Notes under the pieces: generated by a model
Told to the model about the DNA's origin: nothing
The model's input: the letters and a program-made list of their open reading frames with translations, nothing else
The model's database searches: none
Part shown: positions 33,990 through 45,624 of the stretch, piece by piece
Position numbering within the stretch: position 1 is the first letter of the stretch
Layout: the number at the start of each line of letters is the position of its first letter
Assembly (NCBI GenBank): GCA_916613615.1
Contig: OU744725.1
Span: 57,048,575-57,112,574 of the forward strand
Length of the DNA: 64,000 nucleotides
Direction of reading: 5' to 3'
DNA from: Steromphala cineraria
Lineage: Eukaryota > Mollusca > Gastropoda > Trochida > Trochidae
Made by a program: the position numbers and the translations under genes

Positions 33990-34920
33990 AGAAGACAGGA
34001 CGGTCAGTCACTGGGCGACAACCTAGGGTCCAAAAGATTAAACCCCCTCCACGTCTTCCACTGCCAAGTCTCAGAGATAATGGCGACGTAGATCTCCAGT
34101 AACAGCCCTCCATGATGATGGGCACCGAAATGTTCCTGTGGAGAGCCATAGTGGATGCCAGCGCACAGATTTCATGAGGGTTGTTAGCCACCTGATGCGG
34201 TACTCCCGCTGCATCGTAGGCTGCCAAAATAGTCTGGCGAAGCCACAGACCAATGATGTTCCTGATAACTTCACCCTTGTTAGCCGAGGAGAAAGGGATG
34301 AACAATCTCTTCCGAGTCCCCCCTCTTCCCCGCCAAACACTTGATGTATTCCTTAAGTGCTCTCACGAGACACAACAAAAATTCCTCCACTTACCTGTCG
34401 TCAACTAGCCTCAACAGAGGAGGAACAACAAACAACCTGTCTGGCTGACCAAGTTGGCTGCACCCTGACGAGAGGGCTCAAACCGAACTCTGGTTACTTC
34501 AAGGGCATGAATCTCACTAACCCTTGCTGCTGTAGCAAGGGCAAAAAGGAGAACTGTCTTGCGAGATAAGTTGACAAAGGAAGTATCTTCCAAAGGCTCA
34601 TAAGGTGCGCCACGCAAGTGCCTTAACACAAGGTTCAAGTTCCACGCTGGTGCTCGAAATTTCAACTTTAGGTCCTCCAACTTGAAAGACTTTAGCATGG
34701 CGATCTGTTCTGGCGTCTTGGAGAACTTTGTGTTGGATTTAACCGCAAGAAATGAGTTGAGGACCGACAAATATGTCGAAATCAGGTGTCTTTTCATCCT
34801 CAAGTGAAGGAGAAACTCGGCTACCAGCTGAGGAGATGCCAACACCGGATCCTTAGAACGGTCCTTACAATACTTTTCAAAAGATGAAACCTTGTCATCA
34901 TAAAGAGATCTTGTGGACAC
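33990..34920 (-). pseudogene. DIRS tyrosine recombinase (broken)
   Basis: 34920-34411 reads an N-terminal SAM-like domain (YDDKVSSFEKYCKDRSKDPV) and the first catalytic box FALATAARVSEIHALE, with the conserved Arg. After a frame change, 34305-33990 reads ANNPHEICALASTMALHRN and GCYWRSTSPLSLRLG. In active DIRS enzymes the HEIRALAS box supplies His and Arg and a later FYLRD supplies the Tyr. Here the Arg is Cys and no Tyr is seen. With the frameshift, the enzyme is dead. It would have integrated circular cDNA without target duplication. Confidence 0.88.
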
Positions 34921-35066
34921 CCTATGAGCCTTGCAAATGGTTTTAGCTACTTGCGATGATTACCCCTTGGCCTTCAGAGCTTTCTGCATATGACCCAGAC
35001 GGATAGATGAAACTGCTCTGGGTCGGGGTGAGGCAGACGACTGTGCGGATGTAGAAGGAGTCGCGG

Positions 35067-35830
35067 TCACGGAGGAAGAGGTTCCGGTTCGCCTGCGGCG
35101 AGACTTCTTAGTTCCGGGAACCACGACCTCGCTGGCCAGTAAGGCGTGACCAAAAGCAGATTGATGTAGAATGGGTAGGCGTCCAGACCTTCCCAGGACA
35201 TTGACAGAGCGTCTACTGCCCAGGCTGCTGGATCGGCAGCGGGATCACGTACACTGGGAGCGAGCATTCAGACTCGTTGTGAATAGGTATATCAAAGGGT
35301 GATGAAACTGACTGCAAATCCGATTGAACGCCTCTGGATTGAGCATCCACTCTTTTGGAGAGGGCTTTCCTGGTCTTGACAAAGCATCCGCCAGAACGTT
35401 TCTGCATCCTGGGATGTGGCGGGCTTTGACCTGAATTTGGTTCTCGTCCAACAGATGGAACAACTGGAACGTTTGCTCCAATAGATGTCTTGACAGTGTG
35501 GTGCCTTGTTTCCTTATGAGCCACATCACTGTAGAGTTGTCCGAAGCCACCAGGAGCCGAGACCCCTGCAGCATTGGGAACCAGTGAGATACTGCCAGAA
35601 TCACCGCCTTAAGTTGAGGTTGTTGCTGTGCCAACACGCTTGAGCGTCGGACCACAGCCTGCCGCCGTCTGCTGACCTATATGAGCTCCTCACCCCTGAA
35701 GCGAGGCGTCCACAAACAGCTGTTGATTTTGTGGAAGTTTTGTCAAGGAGACTCCTGCGCAAACGTTCGACTCGACCTTCCACCAGTGAAGGAAGACTTG
35801 AAGGTGTGCTGGAAGGGAGAACTTTAACTT
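35067..35830 (-). pseudogene. DIRS RNase H region (broken)
   Basis: Pieces in several frames: LPQNQQLFVDASLQG (first acidic box), LVASDNSTVMWLIRKQG (the DN-T box), KARHIPGCRNVLADALSRPG (the H-P-G and ADxLSR box) and DPAAWAVDALSMSWEGLDAY, the usual end of this domain before the recombinase. Frame changes at about 35680 and 35250 inactivate it. Confidence 0.87.
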
Positions 35831-35883
35831 CAGATCGTCTCTCTGAATGTAAGGGGCGAGGAACCTCTGAAGGGGCCTGAGCA

Positions 35884-36640
35884 TCAGGCGACCTCTGGTT
35901 GTAAGTGATTGGGCGAGAGTAGTCCTAGTAGGCACTGCCACTCCCTGAGGGACATTGACTGGTACATTGCTCGACTCACAAACCCCTGAATCTTGGTCCA
36001 CCTGTCTTGGGGGACCATCACGAGATCTTGGTCTGTGAGGAAAGACAGATGTTGGGTCGGGACAAGGTGAGACTCCTCCACGTTGATCAGCCAGCCCAAC
36101 TGACGAAGAAGACGAAGGGTGAACTGAGTTTGCTTGCGTAGTACCCGACACGACCCGTAGTTCATTAAACGGTCGTCGATGTATGGATCGAATTCGATCA
36201 CCCGAAGGGGGAGAAATCGTACGATTGGCGCTGTGATGTGTGGAAATAACCACAGGGTCGTGGAAATGCCAAATGGGAGCACTCTCCACTGGTAGGTAAG
36301 CATCCTGAAGATCTATACTGACCATCCAGTCGTTGTGGGACAGCTTGGAACGCAGCAGATCCAGGGAAATGAGGTGGCTCTGTTAGATAGAGGTCGTTGA
36401 ACACCGCCATGTTGTGGATCATCCGCATCTTGTCTAATTCTTCTTGGGGACAAGGAAGATGAGAGAGTAGAACCCTGGGGAGTCGTTGGGTTCTAGCACC
36501 TTCTCTAGTGCTCTCTTGTCTAGCAGCATCTTGATATTGGTTAACAGCTGCATTTGTTGAGCTAGCGAATACACGCATGACCAGGGCAGGCTTGTCAGAG
36601 GTGGCGACCCGGCTATAAGCAACTTGTAGCCGGTCTTCAA
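35884..36640 (-). pseudogene. DIRS reverse transcriptase (broken)
   Basis: 36640-36434 reads ALEKVLEPNDSPGFYSLIFL then VPKK (RT domain start). After a stop and frame changes come MVSIDLQDAYL (first catalytic Asp) near 36325, and from 36303 YQWRVLPFGISTTLWLFP then FDPYIDDRLMNYG. The catalytic box is YIDD, an acceptable form of YxDD. LLRQLGWLINVEESHLVPTQ follows, typical of DIRS. At least two frameshifts and one stop. Confidence 0.88.
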
Positions 36641-36876
36641 GATTTCAGTAATAAAGGGATCCTCCAGCCTGATCCAATTTTGCCAGAAAATCCCTAGTCT
36701 CCCACCTACAGGGACTTCTGTGATTGGGACGACTGGGGGCGTGAGATCCCAGTCATGACTGACTAGACTTTCAACGTCGCTTGTAGATGGCCTTGTTCTT
36801 CTTACCAGGAGTCTAGGGGTTACGTTGGCGACGCTGGTAGTTAGAACTTCCCTAGGTATAGCCCTGGTTCCCTCCG

Positions 36877-38610
36877 TTACGTGCTCCCCTGGCGCGCGGT
36901 GTATGACTTGCCAACGGTTGGATTGGTGGGAAACGAGGCCTGAAAAGTGAACTCAGCTTGAGTTACTTGAGTGTGTTCCCTGTGAATCTCCGAAATGCAT
37001 TCCGCAAAGAGAGATGGGGATGACAGAGGGGCTAGGATCAGGCACTTTTTAAATTCTTCCTGCCACACGCACGGAGCTAACAGGCCATTCCTTCTGATAA
37101 GGGAGGTATGAGCTAGAGCCGCCCGCACGTGGCTAACGATCGTTGAAATAGAGTTAGCCTGCCATCTGAACATAGTGGCCATGTGGTCTAGTCGAGAGGG
37201 GATGACCTCCTTGAGGGCATGCATGAACGGCTCCGTAAAAGAAGCCAGTGCAGAAAGAGGCTTTATTGTCCTACGCAATTCCGTGTCGATGTTTTGGAGT
37301 TTGACGTCCTGGACCTTGTACCTTAAAACCAGCAGTGGAGTTCTTCGCTAGTTTGAAGGAGGGATTGAGCGCTAGTTTGAAGGAGGGATTGAGCGTAAGT
37401 CTTTGGAAATCCTCGTCCATGTCGTCCAGGGCGTCCTTTACAATTGGGTGAGGAAAAATAAGCAACTCTGGTTCGTCCCAGATGGCATATCGACTGTCTT
37501 CTCCAGGAGAAGTACAGGTCACAAGATGATCAGCAATCCAGGCGTACACATCCGACAGCTCGAGTTGAGAGCCTTCATCATCGGAGATATCCTCTAAGTA
37601 CTCCTCATAATATGGCACAAAGTGTTGCTCCTCCTGGAACGGGGGCGAGGAGGAGAAGGCTGAGGAGGGACACAACACAACAAGGTGAGCGCCGCATTGG
37701 AGAGAGCCTAGCAGGCGAGTGCCTAGCAGGTGAATGCCATACAGGTGAGCGCCGTACAGGTAAGCGTCGCACAGGAGAACTTCACCAAGAGGAGCGCCGT
37801 GCAGGTGAGCGTCGCACAGGAGAACCTCTAGGCAGGGAGCGCTGAGGCAAGGAGCGCCGAGGCGAAGAGCGCCGAGTGGGAGACGAGCACCAAAGGGGAG
37901 ACTGGTGCTGGTGCTGACCACTAGTCGTGTCAAAGTCGTCCTTGGGGGGCACGGCGGCGCCGAGAGTTTGACAAACACACTTGTTGATCCCTCAGAAAGT
38001 GCCTATCACAGTACTGGTCGGAGACAAGTAGTAGCGACCAGGAAGGAGGAGGCGATGGGGTGCGTAGCCGACGCAAAGAACGAGCTACAGGCCGAGACAC
38101 AGTAGCAGGCGCTGTAGACCTGCAGCGATTCATAGGTTTAGGGAAGTCCGGGGCCAGACGGGCCGGGAGACGAAGGTCTGGAGAGATAGAGCGCCCGTCG
38201 CGCTCTCTTACGATCCTGGACACCATGGACTCTTATCACACTGATGGCAGGCACTCCAGGATTAACTGTTTCCTCGAACTCCTCCCGGGACAGCGACGGG
38301 AAAGGGAGTAGAGGCACCACAGGAGTAGGTACAGGTAGGAGTTGCTGGACGGGGAGGGGTACGCTCGCCGGCCGGCAAAGGGACATCCTTAGTGGCCATT
38401 GGGGGCGCAATGGTTGCTGCTCTAGCTTTGCTTTGAGTAAATCTCTTACTCCTGGCCACTGAGAAAGCTTTAAACTCTGATGTCAACAAGGAACGACAAA
38501 AGATACACCTGTCGTCCAACGAACAGTGACGAGACACACAGTCCGGACAGGGGGTGAGGATCTTTGGAAGACTTGTGACTCTTGCAGGTCGAACAAAAAA
38601 CCCTCGTCAT
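36877..38610 (-). pseudogene. DIRS gag-like ORF1 (broken)
   Basis: The ATG at 38610 begins a cysteine-rich segment (CSTCKSHK, then after a frame change CVSRHC and CIFC), probably a zinc-binding start. The middle, 37978-37271, holds a tandem run of LxGAxLxG-like repeats (37690-37870), an acidic block and a 24-base tandem duplication giving LNPSFKLALNPSFKLAKNS. The last part, 37278-36877, reads FMHALKEVIPSRLDHMATMF and a Q-rich tail. It is assigned to ORF1 by position upstream of the RT and by its character; gag proteins diverge too fast for a firmer call. Confidence 0.7.
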
Positions 38611-39049
38611 TAATCACTCACTTAAGAAAAGATAAGCAAAAACATTCTTTACATAAAGAATTAAACAAAAAAATTGTTTGCAAAGAAAAAACAAGAGAGT
38701 TATGCATGGCAGAAACATTGCATAAAATTAACAAAGTAATGTGTAAGAATAAAAACATTATCTTCTTACGCAAATATTTATGCAGTAAATATGAGAAATA
38801 ATCACCCAGCTTAAAAGAATATATTTAAAACAATCATCAAAGCAAATGTCAAAGACATAAGAGATGAGAGAAGTAATGAAAAAATACATTACAATAAAAA
38901 TAGAATGCTTTAAAATATACATATCAAGGGTATTTGAAGCATAAGAAACAAAACAGCGGGTAGAAAAAACCTGTAATGTAATGTGAATAAATAAATGCGT
39001 GTGGTGGTTTGTGTGCTTCGCTAACCCTGGGAACTAGTTCAGATGGAGC

Positions 39050-39222
39050 ACACAAATTTGGTGTCGTTCTAAAACCTGCTTTCTATCCCTCACTATGTCT
39101 TTGTTCGTCTGTTCTCTCATCCTGTCCTTCTTTCTCTCCGATCTTTTAGAGCAACATCCACATGTTCAATAGCTGAAAAAAAGCTGATAGTACGTTAAAT
39201 CCTAACTCACCTCACTCACTCA
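39050..39222 (-). mobile_element. SINE-like unit E, copy 5
   Basis: Minus strand GAGTGAGTGAGGTGAGTTAGG, then ACATGTGGATGTTGCTC, an AAAGAAGGACAGGATGAGAG block and AGAAAGCAGGTTTTAGAACG. Nearly full length. Confidence 0.75.
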
Positions 39223-39303
39223 CCGTTTATCTGCCTATATGACTTCTTTTCTCTTTCTGACTCTGACTAAAGGCCTATCTGATTGCCTTTAGAAAGACTG
39301 CAT

Positions 39304-39404
39304 TGCAACTAAGGGGAGGTAATTTATGAATCGCATTGAGCCCTGCTTCTTTCCAGAGGTTGTTGGAAATATTATCGGAACGTAAACTCTGGAGTATCGA
39401 GAAT
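39304..39404. repeat. Right arm of the 7.5-kb inverted-repeat pair
   Basis: Inverted copy of 31906-31979 with a 24-base insertion carrying a repeated CGATA. Outer end TATCGAGAATG. Confidence 0.85.
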
Positions 39405-40165
39405 GACATTTTTTGGACATAATATTTTTTCATATACAATATAGGTAAAAGGTTATTCTTGCTAATGTACCTCTCTGCGAAAGTGAATAAAACGTTATAT
39501 AAGCTTTTAAAATATTAAGATTGCCATTACCAGATTTTCCTATTTCTGTTAATATTTCCAGAACACTTTAAGAAGAAGAAAACCTGCTTTAGAGTAAATA
39601 TCACAGTTAAAAGAACCGAGCAATAGATATCAACAAATCTATCATTCTGTATTATTAAGTTCTAGCTTTAGGGCTTTTGAGTTTCATAACCTAAATTATG
39701 GAATTGCATGCTAATCTTAGAATCAGAAGAAAGTTTGTAAATTGGTCAATACACAAAAGTATCTGGTTCACAACTCAAGTTTTAAGAACTGACGATTTTG
39801 AAAATTAAGATAAATAATACTTTAAATAACTTTTAATCTTTGATCAGGAATGTATGTTCCGTTCATCAAAGACATAAATCGTCGTAAATTGTTTGTAAAT
39901 ATGAATTTAGAAATGGATTACTCTTGCAGTTTTGAGCAATTTTATTTGGTATTTGTTTTATAGCTTGTCCATATTTTACAGTACAGTACAAGTTTAATTT
40001 GAACTTTCATATTTGATGTGCAAATATGAAAAATAATTTGTATCTGTTTAATCTTAAATTATTGAAATGCTATATAAAACTAGGACATCATGCAGTACTA
40101 ATTGGGTTTCAAACAGATTTAATGTAATTAATCCATTTCTTATCAGTGCAATTTGCATATTAATT
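39405..40165. other. AT-rich spacer
   Basis: Nothing recognised. Confidence 0.5.
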
Positions 40166-41495
40166 AGCAGCCCCGTCTAAGGACGGGGCTGCTATCAGTT
40201 TTTGTGAAGTTTCCATCGCCGCCGCCGCCGCCGCCGCCGCGTCCGCCGCCGCCGCCGCCGCACTCGTACTACTAGCTATAACTTTTTTCCCCTAAGCTTT
40301 CCAGAACTCTTATTCATACCTTACTCCTCATACCTCGGGGGAACGATTTTGACATGTTCACTTTCAAGGTCAAAGGTCAAGGTCACGAGCTATGTATTCA
40401 CACTAAGAATTCCTTGTAAACGCGATAACTTGAAAAGTTTTTGTGCTATGAAGCTCTTACTTGGTATATATCATCCTTGGAAAAGTAAAAAAATTTGAAA
40501 AGGTTTTGGCTACAATCCGTCAAAGGTCAAGGTCACAGCAAGGTCATGACGTAAGCATGTTTTAGCGAAAATGCTTTATTTTAACTATGAACACTTTTAA
40601 TCAATACATGATTGTTATACTCAAAAAAAAGTGTTCAATGATTTGTGACCTTGAAGGTCAAAGGTCAAGGTCATGAGATATGAGTTATTACAAAATGCAC
40701 TAAATTGGGGTATAACTTTATCCCATTTAGCTTTTCAGAACTCATGAACATGTCTAAATGTTAATACTTCCAGGGAATCATTATGACATGTTCACTTTCA
40801 AGTTCAAAGGTCAAGGTCACGAGTTATAAAATCACCACAAAATTCTTTGTTAACACGGTAACTTGAAAAGTTTTTGTGCTATGAAGCTCTTACTTGGTAT
40901 ATATCATCCTTGGAAAAGTAAAAAAATTTGAAAAGGTTTCGGCTACAATCTGTCAAAGGTCAAGGTCACAGCAAGGTCATGACTTAAGCATGGTTTAGCG
41001 AAAATGCTTAATTTTAACTATGATCACTTTTAATCAATACATGATTGTTATACTCAATAAAAAGTGTTCAATTATTGTGTGACCTTGAAGGTCAAAGGTC
41101 AAGGTCATGAGATATGAGTTATTGCAATTCCTTCTAAACACAATAACTTGAAAAGTTTTTGTGCTATGAAGTTTAGATTTTGTATATATTATCTCTTGAG
41201 AAGTTCAACATTTTCAAAAAGTTTTGGGTACTAACTGTCGAAGGTCAAGGTCACAGCAAGGTCAACATATATGGAGAAAATGGATTAATTGTATTTTTAA
41301 CACTTTATTTCATTACAATAATGTTATACTCAATGAAATGTGTTCATTGATTGTGTGACCTTGAGTGTCAAAGGTCAAGGTCACGAGAAAATTCCCAATT
41401 TGGTGAGGCCTGTAAAAGGCGGAACAGGGTAAGGCGAAACCCAAAGTTCCGGGGCTGCTCTGCTTTTGCGGTATCCCGCAAACGCTAATCTAGTT
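40166..41495 (+). mobile_element. Hairpin-headed AGGTCA-rich element K
   Basis: Starts with the hairpin AGCAGCCCCGTC, loop, GACGGGGCTGCT (40166-40193), then a CCG microsatellite. It continues with three tandem units (about 435, 435 and 280 bp), and ends at GGGGCTGCTCTGCTTTTGCG and GCAAACGCTAATCTAGTT. Each full unit has three blocks of AGGTCAAAGGTCAAGGTCA type. Non-coding. A piece of its 3' end recurs at 61310-61390. Confidence 0.8.
40217..40262. repeat. CCG/GCC trinucleotide microsatellite
   Basis: About 15 CCG units with one GTC interruption, directly after the head hairpin of element K. Confidence 0.95.
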
Positions 41496-44318
41496 AGAAT
41501 ATGTTTTCCTATGTATGTTGGTGCATGTTTGTAATATATTATTATCAATTATACAGAAAATATTACAGTGATTGTGAAGAAACCTATATGCTGCAACATA
41601 ACTGCAAATGTCTAATTATACCCCCACCTACCCGCCTGTCCGTCTGTCCGTCCGTCTGTCCGTCCGGGCATTCTTCAATATTAACTATTGAATTCTACCA
41701 CTTGTTTAACTGATGGTTTTTTTTTGGTATTGATATTTATTGTTGAACTTTATTATTCTCGGATCTATAAAATATTGAGGGTATATGACGCTCTATATCC
41801 GTCCCTCTATGTGTATGTCTGAGCATTAGTCAAGATAACCTGTAGAAGTCTTCCACATTTTATTTATGGATGAATTTAATTTGCATATAGAATTTATCAG
41901 TAATTTACTGGAATTTAAAACAATGCCATCTAGAGCTTTTCGTTTTACCTCCCCTGAAACAATTCATGACCTCATTTGGATTTAGGTTCATACTGTGCAT
42001 TATTTTTCTTGTCTTTTAGACCCTACTTCAAATTTATTGAAATTGTTCTGCCTTCTTAAAAATTCTGGAAATATTTATTGGCATTGTGTATGAGGTTATG
42101 TAGTGCATTGTACGGGACAGACTTTTGAAAATCTTTGATGATAACATCATTTTGGGTTAATATTGTATATTTCATAAAGCCTTTGCCAGACATATCTTAG
42201 CTACATACCTACCTACAAATTGCTCCATCTACCTGTCTGTTTGAAAATCAAATTCTAAAGACAGCATATCAATAATTCAAGAAAATATGTCTCAGTCTTT
42301 GAGACTTAGAATGCATAGGACGGAGACAAGAATACCTGACTGTTTTTGCACAATAGGACAATTGAATTTTGCTACTTTTAAAATAAGTTATTTATTTTTA
42401 CTTTATGAAAAATCACAATTCTATGAATTTAAAACAGACAAATTTAACTATATTCAAGATGTATTGCAGCTACTATCAATGCCTTCAAGAGATTGTCCCT
42501 TATATTTACCCAAATGTATAAGAAAAGAGCTCTGTGGTTAATATTGTTATGAGAAAGGTTTTGGGCACATTTTTCAGTTTTTTTTTAGTATGGTTATGAG
42601 TAATGTGTCTTATGTCTTGTCCTCAGTATTTTAACTTGTACAATGCAATTTTTGTTTTTTGTTCATCTTACAGCTAACCTTATCTCAAGGAATTATTCAA
42701 TATGCATGGTTGTTGTAGCAAGAACAGACAAATGTTAACACAAGATTTATAGTTTATTCATCTGAACCATATTATGAACACTTTATTTCCATTGACAGTT
42801 TTTCTCTCAGAGGTGACAATATCATGCACTGATAGTTTGGCAATAAGGGTTGGCATCATTATTTCCAGGGGACATCATGGCAATAAAAGGGCCCAAGTTT
42901 TATTCAGCTCCCTGTTGCCTTGCTTCAAGTTTGAATTCTTTAGCCAAGTGACCAAGTTGTTGTCAAATGGTGGCGTTGAAAAACTACAAAAGAAAGAGAA
43001 AAAAGATTCCTTACTTTTTTTTACAATTACAGAACAAACAAAACATTAATTAAGATACATTTTACAATACAACTTCATTGACAATAAAATACAAGATATT
43101 GTCTCAAGTAGTAAATGAATATTACCAAGAATGTGTTTTTATAAATTATACAAATACAATTAAATATGAATATTTTATCAATAAGCAAATAATATAAAGC
43201 TTACCTTGATAACACAATAACTGAAGGTAAAAGATTACTTCGACTGAAAATATCTGCAAATGAAGCATTAATTTGTGATAGATGTTATCACTGCAATAAA
43301 AAGCAATTCCAAAGTAAAAATTCATAATTCTTACTGAAAATCTCCTTTTTTACTTGACAAATTCATATTCAAATATATTGATACACAATCACCTAAAAAA
43401 AAGTAAAGTTATTGTCAAAAAATTAAAAATTCCCACCTCCTGCTTGCTGGCTTTTTCTATAGTAACAGGTTAGCTTGAGACTGGTAGAATGCCTAAGTAC
43501 AGGCCTGTGGGGCAAAAAAAGCTAGAAGATCATGCAAAGTGAGGTTAGTTGTATGCGGCATGAAAAAATCATACAAAGTCACATGATACTCACCATGACA
43601 GCCTAAGCCATCTAGACTTGAGCAAGACTCTTATTGGTCAAATAATAATACATATTTTTAACACATAAAAGTGTTTCTTGATTTTATTAACTTAACTTTT
43701 GGAAGTAAAAATCCATAATTGAAAATAAGAAGAGATTCTACCGTTTGATTTTTTAAAACAAGATTGAAAAATAATGTGAAAATGATTCTTGCTTGCAAAC
43801 TGGCACAAGTTGTGATGATATGCAAATAAGGTCAGCTGACCTTTTGTTTATAAACATTGACATGTGCATTTTGTTTTCATCAAAAACAAGGAGCATAATT
43901 AAAAAATGGTTTTATTACAGAATTTAGTTAGCCAAATTATAGATTTAGACAAGTAATAGATTATAGATAATGAAAAGAAATATGAATATGCTTATAAGTG
44001 TATTTAATAAGCATTTTTAAATGAAAATATAATAAATATGCTTACCGTATAAATAAAATTAAAAAAAATTATTTTAGCCTTTTCACTGCTGTACTTTTGT
44101 AAATTACTCTGGAAGCACTACTTAGAAATTTATTTCACAAAACATATCTCCATGAAACTTGGTATTTATCATCACTAGAGGTCGTGCTTTTCAGGGTTTT
44201 TATGCTTTTTCGACTATCATTTTTCAATATGATCAACTTTCAAATTAATTCCTTCCATGACTTAACACAACCAGTTTTCCTGACTAATCATTACAAGAAG
44301 TTCATTCAGTATTCTTGT
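41496..44318. other. AT-rich spacer with minor repeats
   Basis: A TGTC/CCGT-rich tract at 41632-41675 and an ACCTACCTACAAATTGC tract near 42206 resemble edges of dispersed elements. A 91-codon frame at 42774-43049 shows no domain. No gene is supported. Confidence 0.4.
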
Positions 44319-44840
44319 TATGTCTCCCCCCGAAGGGTCGGGGAGACATATTGGTTTGAGCTGAGTTCCCGTCGGCGTTGGCGTTGACGTTGGCGTTCCC
44401 ATTTCGTTTCCGGAGCATATCTCTAAAACTATGTGACCGATCATCACCAAACTTGGTACACTGTCTCTCCATATCATGTAGATGTGCCTTTTGGAGGTTG
44501 TAGATTTCTTAAATTTTTTATATTGTTTATTTCTATGGCAACAATTTGATCTTGGTCTTTTTCAAGGGTAGTGTTCGTTTCTGGAGCAGATATCTAGCCA
44601 AACTTGGTATATTGTCTCTCCATATCATGTAAATGTGCCATTTGGAGGTTTGAGATTAAAACACATTATTTTGTTTATTTCCATGCAACAATTTGGACTG
44701 AGTTTTTTTTAAAGGGTAGTGTTTGTTTCCCTGAGCAGATCTCATTAATGGTGCTTTATGATAGTATTGTTTAGAGGTTTGGATCATTTGAGGAAGGGGG
44801 AGACATCTGTTTTTACGGGTAAAAACACTTTCTAGTTTAT
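44319..44840 (+). mobile_element. Hairpin-headed element M
   Basis: Starts with a hairpin, TATGTCTCCCCCCGA and TCGGGGAGACATA (44319-44350), then a GGCGTTGGCGTTGACG tract. Two or more imperfect units follow, with CCAAACTTGGTA, ACTGTCTCTCCATATCATG and TTTGGAGGTT. Ends near GGGGGAGACATCTG. Same plan as elements K and N. Confidence 0.75.
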
Positions 44841-45620
44841 TTTGGAATTAGAGGTTTTCTTGTAATTTTTTAATTTCATAAGGTACTTGTATAAGGGCTG
44901 GATAGAAAATACATCTTCTACTAATATTTTTTTTTATCCCATCGGTTTAATTTGGTCACAGCCTTCAATTAGGGAACTTGCAGACACCAGTCACTTTGGC
45001 TGACCATGACCATATATTCAAGGTCACCACATCACTTTGACCACTTTTGAATTTATTGTCAAATTGATATCTCACGAACCATTATAATCCTTGTCTTATT
45101 TTCAACCTGGTAATCACAGCACATTGATAACTTTTGAAACTCTTGTTTACCCCGTATCTCTTAGCTTAGTATGAGCCTGGTGCATAATCCTTATGGGTTT
45201 GAAAACATGTCTCTTATGATTACTTATGTTGGCCTCTTTCCTTCTGTGAAAGACAAGCTCATAGTGGGAGTATGTGAGCTTTGCTCACTTTTTTCTTGTT
45301 GAATTACCTTCTAGTTATGCAACATGTTTATGTAGAATATGTGGACATGGGGTTGTATGGATTTATTTCATAAAGCGTTCGATTTGTTGAATCACAATCC
45401 CTTTTTGATTTTGTCTAATTTCCTTAAATCTCTATTCTCATGTTGAGTAATTCACTTAAATGCTCTGTGTGCTAAAAGAAAGTTTCGGTTATGAGTTTTA
45501 ATGTTTGCAGTATCAAGGTTCATCATCATTATCATTCTTTTACAGATATGACGATCAAAAGTGAGGGAAAATGCTTGTGAGCTCATTAACTGAAAATCGT
45601 AGAATAAGTTGAGTGTAGCT
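44841..45620. other. AT-rich spacer with AGGTCAC-like remnants
   Basis: A TTCAAGGTCACC block near 45018 and TTGTGAGCTTTGCTCAC-like text near 45280 suggest decayed dispersed elements. No gene. Confidence 0.35.
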
Positions 45621-45624
45621 TAAA

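Noticed and set aside
38526..38801. 91-codon K-rich plus-strand frame
   Set aside because: Antisense shadow of the DIRS ORF1 start running into AT-rich flank.
40217..40262. CCG array as a CpG-island promoter
   Set aside because: It is the simple-repeat part of element K, directly after its head hairpin; no gene follows.
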